A stretch of 13,166 nt of DNA from Verrucomicrobiota bacterium (GTDB taxonomy: Bacteria > Verrucomicrobiota > Verrucomicrobiia > Chthoniobacterales > JAFAMB01), in the NCBI GenBank assembly GCA_019242435.1, contig JAFAVN010000251.1:1-13166 (forward strand), given 5' to 3'. Each line of letters starts with the position of its first letter. Position 1 is the stretch's first letter. Made by a program: the position numbers and the translations under genes. Shown one piece after another: positions 13,136 to 13,166 of the stretch. The notes beneath the pieces were generated by a model. The model was not told where the DNA came from, did not search any database, and was given only the letters and a program-made list of their open reading frames with translations.

Positions 13136-13166
13136 GGGAGCCGCCAGTTAGCCAGTAATAGAGTTA
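13136..13166. repeat. REP-like palindromic element, copy 3, cut by window edge
   Basis: GGGAGCCGCC (13136-13145), followed by AGTTAG, repeats the opening of copy 2 (GGGAGCCGCCTGTTAG). The closing arm GCGGCTCCC would lie beyond the right edge. Confidence 0.5.

Overview
This is a bacterial window of moderately high G+C, dense with metabolic and stress genes that mostly run on the minus strand. No rRNA, tRNA, transposase, phage gene or CRISPR array is visible. The intergenic spaces hold degenerate 9-bp tandem arrays (GGAC/GGTC cores), short palindromic REP-like elements and ATGAC repeats, and few starts have a Shine-Dalgarno sequence. From general impression this would fit a soil bacterium such as Verrucomicrobiota or Acidobacteriota, but nothing here proves the taxonomy.

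Layout. Positions 1-1147 (minus) hold most of a GlcD-type FAD-linked glycolate/D-lactate oxidase that runs off the left edge. A 379-bp repeat-bearing gap follows. A gamma-glutamylcyclotransferase-like gene (1527-1985, plus) meets an unknown secreted protein (1982-2530, minus) tail to tail, with overlapping stop codons. Upstream of the secreted protein on the minus strand lies a probable operon: a CX4C peroxiredoxin (5358-5852), then aconitase AcnA (2626-5355) 2 bp later, then the secreted protein. It has a sigma70-like promoter and a perfect 19-bp dyad between promoter and start codon.

Threonine ammonia-lyase IlvA (6081-7283, minus) and an arginase-fold protein (7400-8251, plus) are divergent. 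Their start codons lie in the two arms of one 42-bp inverted repeat (38/42 identical), so both genes carry almost the same 5' leader. A hairpin repeat separates the arginase-like gene from a convergent PadR-family regulator (8452-9141, minus), whose promoter overlaps a perfect 18-bp palindrome.

The right part is a stress cluster read on the minus strand: a NemR-like TetR regulator (12351-12956), a gap with two REP-like elements, then ohr (11561-11986), an SDR (10744-11538), a GNAT (10208-10747) and an MDR quinone-oxidoreductase/alcohol-dehydrogenase-like gene (9201-10211). The last three are linked by two 4-bp ATGA overlaps. The regulator keeps both cysteines that align with the redox/electrophile-sensing pair of E. 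coli NemR, and a 9-mer (ACTAAACCG) occurs both before its own gene and before ohr. Together these suggest an operon that senses and detoxifies electrophiles and organic peroxides. I saw no wholly unknown multi-gene system. The most unusual structures are the mirrored ilvA/arginase-like leader, the NemR-like/ohr/SDR/GNAT/MDR cluster, and the operator-like dyads.
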